Source: Candidatus Gastranaerophilales bacterium
GTDB taxonomy: Bacteria; Cyanobacteriota; Vampirovibrionia; Gastranaerophilales; Gastranaerophilaceae
NCBI GenBank assembly: GCA_944323155.1
Contig: CALURL010000005.1
Coordinates: forward strand, 1-64,000
Direction: 5' to 3'
DNA: 64,000 bases
The notes below the pieces were generated by a model. It was not told the DNA's origin and ran no database searches. It saw nothing but the letters and a program-made list of their open reading frames with translations. Position 1 is the first letter of the stretch. Every line of letters starts with the position of its first letter. Position numbers and translations under genes: made by a program. Shown piece after piece: positions 9,403 to 17,824 of this stretch.

Positions 9403-9985
9403 TATATCTCCTTAACAAATACAACGGACAAGCATAAATGCTTTGTTTCCCTTCTAAAAAAGATATAAAATCAGGCTGGTTTAATTCTTGTAAATTTGAT
9501 TCGCAAACTACACGTATAGAATTTTCTTTATATTCAGTCCCGATAAGCATTGAACAGCTTTCGTATCTGTCAACAGATTCTGCATAACAGAACAAAGTTT
9601 CTTTTTTGTTAAGAATAGCAGCCAGCAAACCTGCTGAAAAACTATTTTCACAAGCTGCAATAGAATTATAATCATTATGAATTTTGTTAATTAATGAAAA
9701 CAAGCCTATTGTTGAATTATGAACAGAAAAACTAAAATTTGCCGGAGACACTTCATTTTCTTCCAATTGCTGTTTAATAAGTTTCACCATTCTTTCAAGT
9801 TCACCATATCGTGAAGTATAAACAAGTTCTGGTTCTCCGGCTTCATAACATTGCAAAAGAGTATACATCGCAATCTTCCCGGCTGGCGAAAGTTTTCTTC
9901 TGAGCATCATCGGAATTGAACTTAAATCAATATTATCTCCAAAACTATAAGAATATTTATATATGAAAAATTCCAAGCTATTCAT
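9395..9985 (-). CDS. short beta-ketoacyl-synthase-like protein (ketoacyl-synt_2 type)
   Basis: A 196-residue protein resembling only the N-terminal half of a ketosynthase, as in the short KS-like (chain-length-factor-type) proteins of aryl polyene clusters. Visible motifs are SSIPMMLRRKLSPAGKIAMY, YTSRYGELERM and FSVHNSTIGLFSL. The region where a KS holds its cysteine reads IAACENSFSAG, and no downstream HGTGT or GHxxGAAG histidine motifs exist. I infer it pairs with the full ketosynthase encoded divergently. It is the first gene of the minus operon, with its ATG only 14 bases from the ATG of the plus operon and no Shine-Dalgarno sequence. Confidence 0.8.
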   Translation of the reverse strand: MNSLEFFIYKYSYSFGDNIDLSSIPMMLRRKLSPAGKIAMYTLLQCYEAGEPELVYTSRYGELERMVKLIKQQLEENEVSPANFSFSVHNSTIGLFSLINKIHNDYNSIAACENSFSAGLLAAILNKKETLFCYAESVDRYESCSMLIGTEYKENSIRVVCESNLQELNQPDFISFLEGKQSIYACPLYLLRRYND

Positions 9986-9999
9986 GCTAATATATTATC
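9986..9999. promoter_or_regulatory. candidate face-to-face leaderless promoter pair
   Basis: The whole gap between the two divergent polyene operons is 14 bases. It contains the perfect palindrome TAATATATTA (9988-9997), exactly centred between the two start codons. On each strand this reads as an extended -10 box, TGn-TAATAT, ending six bases before the A of the ATG. Neither gene has a ribosome-binding site. The arrangement fits two leaderless transcripts sharing one symmetric -10 element. The -35 regions are not convincing. Confidence 0.5.
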
Positions 10000-11037
10000 A
10001 TGGATGAAATTGTTATTACAAATGCTGTTGGTTTATGCGCAAAAGAACTTAGTATTGACTCTTCAATAATAAAAGGGAAATCGTTTTATTTCGGCAAAAT
10101 TGACGAACAATTACCTGAACAAAATTTACGTTGTAATAGTATTTTACAATATCTTGCAGACAAACTTGATTTAAGTAAATACAACAAATCAGATATAGGA
10201 ATAGTTATTGCCACTACAAACGCTGGTATTGAAGAATTTATTACATCTTCTGACAAGCACGACGCAGAACTTGGAAATCCTGCAATGTTTTTAAAAAATT
10301 ATCTTGGATTAAGTAATTACGCAGCAAGTGTTTCTACAGCGTGTTCTTCTGGAATAAAAGCTTTTTCACTTGCAAGAAAGTTATTACTTAATAACGTATG
10401 TTCTGCAGTAATAGTTGGAGGAGTGGATTCTGTCGCAAGTCCGGCATCTTATGGTTTCCATGCTCTGGAAGTATTTTCGCAAGAAAAAACAAATCCGTTT
10501 TCCAAAAATCGCTGTGGAATGAATATCGGTGAAGCCGGTGCATTATTTATTGTTGAAAAAAATAAACAGGGTGTAAAAATTCTAGGTATTGGAGAAACTT
10601 CTGATGCGTATCATTCAGCGACACCTGATCCAGAAGGCAAAGAAGCTATAAGAGCTATTCAAATTGCATTAAATGAAGCAGGTTTAAAACCAGAAGATAT
10701 TGATTATATTAATCTTCACGGAACAGGAACTGTGTCAAATGATCTTATGGAAGCAAACGCTGTTTACAAAGTATTTAAAGATAAAGTCCCTGCAAGTTCA
10801 ACAAAACCAATTACAGGGCACTGTCTTGGTGCTGCAGGTAGCATTGAAACTTTTTTCTGCTATAAAATACTTAAAGGAGAAATGCAAGTTCCAATGCACA
10901 TCTATGACGGTCAATACGACGAAAATTTACCCAAAATAAAACTTGTAGAAGACAAATTCGACAAAAATATTAACATTTGTATGAATAATTCTTTCGGATT
11001 TGGCGGGACTAATGCTGTTATGATTTTAGGAAAATAA
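10000..11037 (+). CDS. beta-ketoacyl-ACP synthase (aryl polyene KS 1)
   Basis: A 345-residue ketosynthase with an intact Cys-His-His triad: the nucleophile in STACSSGIKAF (about residue 113), the first His in INLHGTGTVSND and the second in ITGHCLGAAGS. It ends with the usual NNSFGFGGTNAVMIL. It is about 60 residues shorter than FabF. It would elongate the polyene chain, probably with the short KS-like partner encoded divergently. Start ATG with no ribosome-binding site, consistent with a leaderless mRNA. First gene of a four-gene operon KS-DH-KR-KS. Confidence 0.92.
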   Translation: MDEIVITNAVGLCAKELSIDSSIIKGKSFYFGKIDEQLPEQNLRCNSILQYLADKLDLSKYNKSDIGIVIATTNAGIEEFITSSDKHDAELGNPAMFLKNYLGLSNYAASVSTACSSGIKAFSLARKLLLNNVCSAVIVGGVDSVASPASYGFHALEVFSQEKTNPFSKNRCGMNIGEAGALFIVEKNKQGVKILGIGETSDAYHSATPDPEGKEAIRAIQIALNEAGLKPEDIDYINLHGTGTVSNDLMEANAVYKVFKDKVPASSTKPITGHCLGAAGSIETFFCYKILKGEMQVPMHIYDGQYDENLPKIKLVEDKFDKNINICMNNSFGFGGTNAVMILGK

Positions 11038-11041
11038 AAAT

Positions 11042-11476
11042 ATGGATATGGAAAAAATTCTACCACACGACAAACCAATGATTTTTATAGATAAAGTTCT
11101 TGAGGTAAACCTTGAAGAATCTTATACAACTTGCGAAGTGACAATTCATGATAAAAAAATCTTTTTTGATAAAGAAATAAATGGTATGTCACCTCTTGTA
11201 GGCATTGAATTTATGGCGCAAACAATCGGATGTTACTCTTTCTATAAGTCAGGACAGAAACCGCCTAAAATCGGATTTTTATTAGGAACAAGAATGTATA
11301 AGAATTCTTTAGAAAAATTCGAAAATGGTGAAAGATACACTATAAAGGCAAAAGAAGTTTATACCGATAATGAACTTGTTTCATTTGAATGTTTAATTTA
11401 TAATAAAAATAATGAGGTTGCTAATGCTGTAATTAATGTATATCAACCTGAAAATGCTGAGGAATATGTCAAATGA
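11042..11476 (+). CDS. 3-hydroxyacyl-ACP dehydratase, hotdog fold (aryl polyene cluster)
   Basis: A 144-residue hotdog-fold protein with the opening ILPHDKPMIFIDKVLEV and the helix GIEFMAQTIGCYSFY, as in FabA/FabZ-like dehydratases of aryl polyene clusters. It is probably the chain-extending dehydratase that leaves the double bonds in place to build the conjugated polyene, as no enoyl reductase is encoded nearby. It begins four bases after the ketosynthase stop and its own TGA overlaps the ketoreductase ATG. Confidence 0.85.
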   Translation: MDMEKILPHDKPMIFIDKVLEVNLEESYTTCEVTIHDKKIFFDKEINGMSPLVGIEFMAQTIGCYSFYKSGQKPPKIGFLLGTRMYKNSLEKFENGERYTIKAKEVYTDNELVSFECLIYNKNNEVANAVINVYQPENAEEYVK

Positions 11477-12183
11477 AAAAGATTTTGGTAACAGGTTCCA
11501 GTAGGGGTATTGGAAAAGAAATTGCATTATATTTAGCACAAAATGGATATGACATTGATGTCCACTTTGTTCATAACGAAGACAAAGCTCTTGAAGTTGT
11601 CAGCAAAATTAAATCATTTGGTAGAGACGCTCAGGCTTTGAAATTTGATATTAAAAACCGTGAAGAATGCAAAAATATTCTCGAAGGAAAACTTTATTAT
11701 GGAATTGTTCTAAACGCAGGAATAGCAAAAGATAATGTTTTTCCGGCTCTTGAAGGAGATGAATGGGATGAGGTTATAGATACAAACCTCACAGGTTTTT
11801 ATAATGTTTTGAAACCGCTTGTTATGCCAATGATTTCAAACCGCATAAAAGGTAGAATTATCACATTATCTTCAGTATCTGCACTTTCCGGTAACCGCGG
11901 TCAGGTTAATTATTCAGCCTCAAAAGCTGGTATAATAGGCGCAACAAAGTCACTTGCCCTTGAACTTGCAAAAAGAGGAATTACAGTCAACTGCATAGCG
12001 CCAGGCGTTATTGATACTGATATGATTAAAGAAATTCCTGCTGATGAGATTAAAAAATTAATCCCTATGAAAAGAATAGGAAGTGCCAAAGAAGTTGCAA
12101 GCCTTGCGAATTATCTTATGAGTGAAGACGCTTCATACATTACAGGCCAGGTAATTTCTGTAAACGGAGGGTTATATCTGTGA
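11473..12183 (+). CDS. 3-oxoacyl-ACP reductase, FabG-like (aryl polyene cluster)
   Basis: A 236-residue short-chain dehydrogenase with the NADPH-binding motif TGSSRGIGKEI at the N-terminus, the catalytic Ser in LSSVSALSG and the Y-x3-K pair in VNYSASKAG. The C-terminus ASYITGQVISVNGGLYL is typical of FabG. It reduces the 3-keto group after each condensation. Its start overlaps the stop of the dehydratase gene (ATGA), and its stop overlaps the GTG of the next ketosynthase. Confidence 0.93.
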   Translation: MKKILVTGSSRGIGKEIALYLAQNGYDIDVHFVHNEDKALEVVSKIKSFGRDAQALKFDIKNREECKNILEGKLYYGIVLNAGIAKDNVFPALEGDEWDEVIDTNLTGFYNVLKPLVMPMISNRIKGRIITLSSVSALSGNRGQVNYSASKAGIIGATKSLALELAKRGITVNCIAPGVIDTDMIKEIPADEIKKLIPMKRIGSAKEVASLANYLMSEDASYITGQVISVNGGLYL

Positions 12184-13403
12184 AAAGAGTTGTTGTAACA
12201 GGAATGGCGCTTGCAAGCCCTTTAGGATGCGATATTAATACAGTTTTTGAAAATCTTTTAAAATACGAAAACTGTGTTGAATATGACAAAAACCTTGATC
12301 AGTACGAACGTCTTAATACACGGCTTTCTGCGCATGTAAAAGGATTTGAAACCCCATCTACTTACACAAGAAAAGTTATGAGAACAATGGGGCCGGTTTC
12401 TGTTATGTCAGTTAGAACTGCGGAGCAGGCACTGGAAGATGCAGGGTTGCTTGGCGATGAAATTATTACAAATGGTCAATGCGGCGTAAGCTATGGAACA
12501 TCATCAGGCTCTTTAGACGCATTAATTGATTTTTACGGAATGCAGATTGATAAAGTCGTCCGAGGCTTAAATTCCGGCTCTTACGTAAAAATGATGCCGC
12601 ACACAACCGCTGTAAATATCTCATTATATTTTAAGACAATCGGCCGCTTAATATCAACATCAACAGCCTGTACATCAGGCTCTATGGGAATAGGTTATGC
12701 CTATGAAGCAATTAAAAATGGGTATGAAACAGTTATGATTTCAGGCGGTGCAGAAGAAATGCATGCAACTGAAATAGCTATTTTTGACACGCTTTATGCA
12801 ACAAGTCTAAAAAATGATACTCCAAAACTTTCACCTAAACCATTTGATAAAAATCGTGACGGGCTTGTAATTGGTGAAGGTGCAGGAACTTTGATATTAG
12901 AAGAATATGAACACGCAAAAAAACGCGGAGCAAAAATTTATGCTGAAGTTTTAGGCTTCGGCACAAACACAGACGGAACACATATCACTAATCCCAATAA
13001 GGATACAATGAAAAATGCACTAGAGTTAGCCTTAAAAGACGCAGGCATATCTCCTGATGATATTGGATACGTAAGTGCTCACGGTACAGGAACTATTGCC
13101 GGAGATTTAGCTGAAAGCAATGCGACAGAAGCTATATTCAAACGGAAAGTTCCAATAAGCTCTCTAAAAAGCTATACAGGCCATACACTAGGTGCATGCG
13201 GTTCTATAGAAGCAATAATTGCAATAGAAATGATGAGAAGAAACTGGTATCATCCGACATTAAACCTGAACGAAGTCGATCCTGAATGCGGCAAACTTGA
13301 TTACATACAGAATGAAGGCCGTGAAATAAAAACAAACCTTATAATGTCAAATAATTTTGCCTTTGGCGGGATTAATACAAGCTTAATATTTAAGCTTATT
13401 TAA
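12180..13403 (+). CDS. beta-ketoacyl-ACP synthase, FabF-like (aryl polyene KS 2)
   Basis: A 407-residue full-length KS with the Cys-His-His triad in STACTSGSMGIGYA, SAHGTGTIAGD and YTGHTLGACGSIEA. Close in layout to FabF/KAS II and to the last KS of the E. coli aryl polyene cluster. The GTG start overlaps the ketoreductase TGA and is preceded by GGAGG at eight bases. Likely the KS for the first condensation or for normal chain extension; not decidable from sequence. Confidence 0.93.
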   Translation: MKRVVVTGMALASPLGCDINTVFENLLKYENCVEYDKNLDQYERLNTRLSAHVKGFETPSTYTRKVMRTMGPVSVMSVRTAEQALEDAGLLGDEIITNGQCGVSYGTSSGSLDALIDFYGMQIDKVVRGLNSGSYVKMMPHTTAVNISLYFKTIGRLISTSTACTSGSMGIGYAYEAIKNGYETVMISGGAEEMHATEIAIFDTLYATSLKNDTPKLSPKPFDKNRDGLVIGEGAGTLILEEYEHAKKRGAKIYAEVLGFGTNTDGTHITNPNKDTMKNALELALKDAGISPDDIGYVSAHGTGTIAGDLAESNATEAIFKRKVPISSLKSYTGHTLGACGSIEAIIAIEMMRRNWYHPTLNLNEVDPECGKLDYIQNEGREIKTNLIMSNNFAFGGINTSLIFKLI

Positions 13404-13428
13404 AAGAATTTAGAAAGTAATTTCAGTA

Positions 13429-13457
13429 TTGACATAGATTATTGAATTTGCTACGAT
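13429..13457 (+). promoter_or_regulatory. sigma-70-type promoter of tRNA-Lys
   Basis: TTGACA, a 17-base spacer, then TACGAT. Initiation is predicted about a dozen bases before the mature tRNA 5' end. Confidence 0.75.
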
Positions 13458-13475
13458 TTAAAGGTAAAAAGAATT

Positions 13476-13548
<73 letters not shown>

Positions 13549-13698
13549 GTTTTTTGCATTTGAAAGGCATTATTCGTTCTGCCCTAAATGTCAATAATAG
13601 CAACTATATTTGTCACATTTGTATCATTAGGACACAAATATATAAAGTAAATTTTATATATTTTGAATACTTCGGATATAAATGATATAATTATTGTT

Positions 13699-13718
13699 GT
13701 TGGGCAGGTGTGCCAAAC
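13699..13718. repeat. short dispersed hairpin, copy 2
   Basis: GTTGGGCA-GGTG-TGCCAAAC, one mismatch, with the same TTGTTGGGCA flank as the copy at the left end of the window. Confidence 0.4.
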
Positions 13719-13742
13719 CGACAATTCAAGCTGCAAACTCCT

Positions 13743-14270
13743 TTAAAACTCAGAATAATACCGGTTTACACATTGTCTTTTGGATTTTTTGTATCCAGCA
13801 ATAAAAATATCTGCAGCTAACTCATTATCTCCATAGGAGTCTTCCTTGATTTTTTTCATTCTTTCGTATAATTCAGGCCTAAACTTTGCGACATCCGTTT
13901 GAGCATTTGCTATTAAATCGGCATCTACTTTTGGTCTTTTTATTTCATTATTATTAATTTTCTTTAAAGAGTTAAACAATAATTTCAGATTTTTAGAAAG
14001 ATTCTCAGGATTTAATATGAATCTTAAATCTTTATTGTTATCATCTTTTATAATTTGCTGACTGTCTATATCAACAATGTTTATACTGATAGATTCATTG
14101 TTTTCCGGCATAACATAAAAATCAATATCTTTCTCGTTAGCGTCTATATATTCGTCATTAAGCTCTAATTCCATTGAAAATGAATCATAGAAATCATATT
14201 GATTCTTAGTCATTTTTGAATAATTTACGTAAGTTTTACCAAAAGACGGAGAAATTGCGTTAATTTTCAT
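13743..14270 (-). CDS. protein of unknown function
   Basis: A 175-residue protein that I do not recognise. It opens MKINAISPSFGKTY, a short hydrophobic/polar head also echoed in three other unrelated proteins of this window. The middle is acidic and Asn-rich, and the C-terminal half looks helical (NLKLLFNSLKKINN, LYERMKKIKEDSYG). There is no signal peptide or membrane helix. GGAG lies nine bases before the ATG, a good start. It stands alone between tRNA-Lys and the next operon. Confidence 0.6.
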   Translation of the reverse strand: MKINAISPSFGKTYVNYSKMTKNQYDFYDSFSMELELNDEYIDANEKDIDFYVMPENNESISINIVDIDSQQIIKDDNNKDLRFILNPENLSKNLKLLFNSLKKINNNEIKRPKVDADLIANAQTDVAKFRPELYERMKKIKEDSYGDNELAADIFIAGYKKSKRQCVNRYYSEF

Positions 14271-14406
14271 TTTTACTCCATATATACTACTAAAGTACTA
14301 TTTTCATGTATTCTAATATTATCAATAACGATTCTCAAATGAAATAAATTATTAAATTATCTTAAAATAATATCTTCTGTAAAACATTACTTATTCAATT
14401 TATATA

Positions 14407-14437
14407 CAAAAACAAGGAAGATTATTATCTTCCTTGT
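14407..14437 (-). terminator. intrinsic terminator of the 962-residue protein gene
   Basis: Stem AACAAGGAAGAT/ATCTTCCTTGTT with a short loop. On the minus strand it is followed by a T-run (TTGTTTTTG). It lies about 100 bases past the stop of the large minus-strand gene. Confidence 0.7.
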
Positions 14438-14537
14438 TGTGTTTAAAACTATTCAGTTGTCCCTCTTTGACCTCCTTCTTTTTCAAGCTGTATGAGTGTA
14501 CTCAGTGATACTGGAACTATTTATTACTTAATCCGTA

Positions 14538-17426
14538 TTACGCTTGAGGTTTACGTTTTGTACCATCAGGATTCCAGATATCAGAGCCTTGCTGTGTTGT
14601 TGATCTCAAAATTGTTTTATCATAAGTACCTGAGTTTTTGGCGTCACGGCTATTGTATGCAATTTTTTCGTAATCTGTTTTTTCGACTTCTCCGTCTTTG
14701 ATTAATTCTATATTGTCGTGTCCTGCGGCGATTACGTCACCTGGAATCCAGGCTGGCAAGTTATATTCATCACCGGTTGGAATTTCGCCGTTTTTCAAAC
14801 CGTTAGCTGTTTCTCTGACGTATTTAAGGATAGCTTTGTATTCAGGTGAGTTGAATTTTACGCCGTATTTACCGCAAATAACAGCTCCTATAGTTTCTTT
14901 AGCTTGTAATTTATATCTTTCTTGTGGAATTTCTTCTTTAACGACTTTACGTTCTATAACAATTTTTTCATTGAGCGCTTTAACAGGGTTCTTATCTTCT
15001 GCAGGGACAGTAACTGTTTGTTCAGCTTTTTTCTCATAACCTGTGTTGGATCTGATGGCATCTTTTACGTTGTCATCGCTTACATAATCCGATTTTTCTT
15101 TGCGTTTAAACAGATATTTTAGTCCCTTAAGTCCAACACCTGTTGCAGCACCAATTACAGTACCTTTAGCAATATTGCCCCAGTCAAATTTATCTTTAAC
15201 ATTACCTTTGTACTCTGCTGGAACGTCTTTTTGTTCATAAGGGATATCAACATTTTTCTGATATTCAATATTTACATCTTGAGAATACGGAATGCTAACA
15301 TCCTGCTGATATGGAAGACTTACATCAACATGATAAGGAATGCTTACATCCTGAGAGTAGTTCAGAGTAACATCTTTTGACCAGCTTACAGGTATTTCTG
15401 TAGTCTGATGTCCTACTGTTATATATTTTCCAGTATTTGGGTTATATTTTTGAACAATTGATTCATGTATAGAATTTACTGTTCCTGATACTGTATCTGA
15501 AACAGAGCCTGTAACAGTTGTAGACGCAACGCCATCAACAGAACCATGTGCAACACCGTTCACAGTACCATTAGCCAAACCGGTGACTGTTGTACTTGCT
15601 ATACCATTAATTGTAGTACTAGCTATACCTTTTGCAATACCATATGCAGTACCATTGTAATTCAATCTTTTTCCGGCTTCAAGAAGTTCTCCGCCTAGTG
15701 CTGCTAAAAAGCCAGCACCAGCACCGGCCAAACCGGCTTTTGTCATTTCTTTAGCACGCATTGCATAAGTTTTGTCCGGAGCTACCTGAATACCTGCTGC
15801 TGCAAACATTTTCCTTGCATCACGTCTTTCACCCATAGTTGCAGGTCTGCCCTCGCCTTTTTTAGCATATTTGTCTGCAAAGTCTGCCCATTCTGATGTT
15901 GATGCATAGTAATCTCCATCTATTTTTGTATCATCATAACCAGCCTGACTGTTAGCGATTCTTAGCATTTCCTTTTTATACATATCGCTATTTAATTTCC
16001 AATAGCTTTTTGTACCATCCTCATTTTCTGTAAAGAAGTCTGCTTCGGCTTCTGATACAGAATCACAATAAGCACTAGGGTTCTTTTTGATGATATTTTG
16101 TGCATATTTATTCAAATGAGTATTATTAACAGCAGGATCTTCTTTTTCTGCCTGTTTTGCATCCTTTTCATCCCAGTGAACTTTTGTATTTTCAAAATTT
16201 TGTTTATATGTTTCAAATTCAACCTGAGCTTGAGCTTGATCTGCAATACGGCCTTTGCGGATATCTTTGAGCATTTTGTCTTTATTGGACATTAGAGTTT
16301 TAATACTCTTATCGATCTTTTTCAATTCTTCAGGATCTTTTGTCAGTGAACGCTTAGTAGATAATTCTATTATCTCATTTTCATGAGTAACAGCTTCTGT
16401 CATTTTTGCTTTAGCTAACTTTTCTCTCTGCTCTGCAGTAAGTTCAACACCGCCAATCTGCTCTTCAATAGCCATCATTTTAGCCAAAGCATCCAGTTTC
16501 TCATAAGCAGCTTTTTTAACTTCTTTATTTTGCACTTTATTCAAATCCCAGAGATGTTCATTTTCTCTAAATGCCTCATCTTCAGGGAATTTAGCATTAA
16601 AATCACTTTTATACTTTTCCAACTTGGCTTTTTCATCGGCAGTTAACTGATTTTCAGGTTTCTTAATCAATGTCATCATTTCATTACGAATTTCATTTGA
16701 ACGCTTGTTAACTGCATTTTTCTCATCCTGAGACATTGCCAATTGATAATATGTATTTTTATTTGTTGTGGGTAATTCTTTTTTTATTTCATCAGCAAGA
16801 ATTTTAACCTGCGGTTTTAAAGATGTATTTAATGCTTCATTGATAAGCAATAAATCTTTTGCCCTTGTTTTCTGTTCTTCAGTTAGCTTTGTATTGTTAT
16901 CAATAGCGGCCAATTGGTCATCCATTTGTTTTTGGAACTGGCCTTTTACAGTTTCAAATCTTGCCTCAACGTTTTGTTCAATTGGTTTGCCGTCACCGTC
17001 AACTAAAGGCAATTTTGTCAATTTAGTTGAAAGTTCAACACCGCCCTCTTTTTTAGTGAAGTTTCTATTACCAAAAACATTTTCTCCATTAGAAACTGTT
17101 GTCGTTTTATCAGGGAAATATTTTTTGTCAGAATAATACTGCATAATAACTTCTTTTTGTTTAGCTTCATCATTATTTGCAGCATAATAAGCCTGCTGAT
17201 ATTCAGGCGGTAATTTATCTATCTGCTCTTTTGCAAGTCTGGTAGCCTGTTTTTCTACAGCAGCAGGCGCTTGTTGCTCCTGAGGAGCATTTTCAGCCTG
17301 AATTCTCTGCATATATGCATTAAAAATATTTTCTTTTTCTTCTCGTGTTTTTGCTTGAGACAACTCATGTTTTAATTCTAATTGTTGTTCCGCATTAAGC
17401 AATGGGTAATTACGCACTTCACTCAT
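14538..17426 (-). CDS. large repeat-bearing protein of unknown function
   Basis: A 962-residue protein that I cannot place in a family. Residues 1 to about 560 are strongly charged, helical and probably coiled coil, rich in Lys, Glu and Gln. Next comes a glycine-rich hydrophobic stretch (GLAGAGAGFLAALGGEL) that could insert in a membrane. It is followed by about six short repeats of the type GIASTTVTG/GLANGTVNG and then by about seven eight-residue repeats of the type QDVSIPYS. A second Gly-rich patch (GTVIGAATGVGLKGLKYLF) precedes a mixed C-terminus. No signal peptide is visible. The hydrophobic patches and beta-type repeats hint at an envelope or effector-like role, but this is speculation. 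Confidence 0.65.
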   Translation of the reverse strand: MSEVRNYPLLNAEQQLELKHELSQAKTREEKENIFNAYMQRIQAENAPQEQQAPAAVEKQATRLAKEQIDKLPPEYQQAYYAANNDEAKQKEVIMQYYSDKKYFPDKTTTVSNGENVFGNRNFTKKEGGVELSTKLTKLPLVDGDGKPIEQNVEARFETVKGQFQKQMDDQLAAIDNNTKLTEEQKTRAKDLLLINEALNTSLKPQVKILADEIKKELPTTNKNTYYQLAMSQDEKNAVNKRSNEIRNEMMTLIKKPENQLTADEKAKLEKYKSDFNAKFPEDEAFRENEHLWDLNKVQNKEVKKAAYEKLDALAKMMAIEEQIGGVELTAEQREKLAKAKMTEAVTHENEIIELSTKRSLTKDPEELKKIDKSIKTLMSNKDKMLKDIRKGRIADQAQAQVEFETYKQNFENTKVHWDEKDAKQAEKEDPAVNNTHLNKYAQNIIKKNPSAYCDSVSEAEADFFTENEDGTKSYWKLNSDMYKKEMLRIANSQAGYDDTKIDGDYYASTSEWADFADKYAKKGEGRPATMGERRDARKMFAAAGIQVAPDKTYAMRAKEMTKAGLAGAGAGFLAALGGELLEAGKRLNYNGTAYGIAKGIASTTINGIASTTVTGLANGTVNGVAHGSVDGVASTTVTGSVSDTVSGTVNSIHESIVQKYNPNTGKYITVGHQTTEIPVSWSKDVTLNYSQDVSIPYHVDVSLPYQQDVSIPYSQDVNIEYQKNVDIPYEQKDVPAEYKGNVKDKFDWGNIAKGTVIGAATGVGLKGLKYLFKRKEKSDYVSDDNVKDAIRSNTGYEKKAEQTVTVPAEDKNPVKALNEKIVIERKVVKEEIPQERYKLQAKETIGAVICGKYGVKFNSPEYKAILKYVRETANGLKNGEIPTGDEYNLPAWIPGDVIAAGHDNIELIKDGEVEKTDYEKIAYNSRDAKNSGTYDKTILRSTTQQGSDIWNPDGTKRKPQA

Positions 17427-17824
17427 AATTGAATCCTTTCTTCTGAATTTATGATTTTATTTTACATAAAAACAGAATTTTCTTTATACTTCTCTATGTA
17501 CATATAAAAACATTTTGAAACGCAAAATTGCGCACCATGAAAGACTTTTTTTATTTATCCTACCCAAAAGCCACACCAATAAAGGAATACAGATAGTTAA
17601 CTTTTCTTAATATTTCTTAATATTATCAATCTTTTTGATATATTTAAGATATAAAAAGGAAATATAAAAATATGGAACCCTAATATATACTTTATACAAA
17701 TTATGAACTTTTGTAAATCTTATGAGAAAATCAGTAAAGTTTAACGGGAATAATTCGTTTATATATATATGTTTTAAAACTGGAAAGTGTTCATGTGCTA
17801 AAAAAGATTATACGAGGTGTACAA
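17427..17824. other. intergenic region between divergent large genes
   Basis: About 400 AT-rich bases between two divergently read large genes. It must hold promoters for both, but I could not find a convincing -35/-10 pair. The last 15 bases contain the GAGG ribosome-binding site for the adhesin-like gene. No ORF with a plausible start, tRNA or hairpin of note is visible. Confidence 0.5.
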
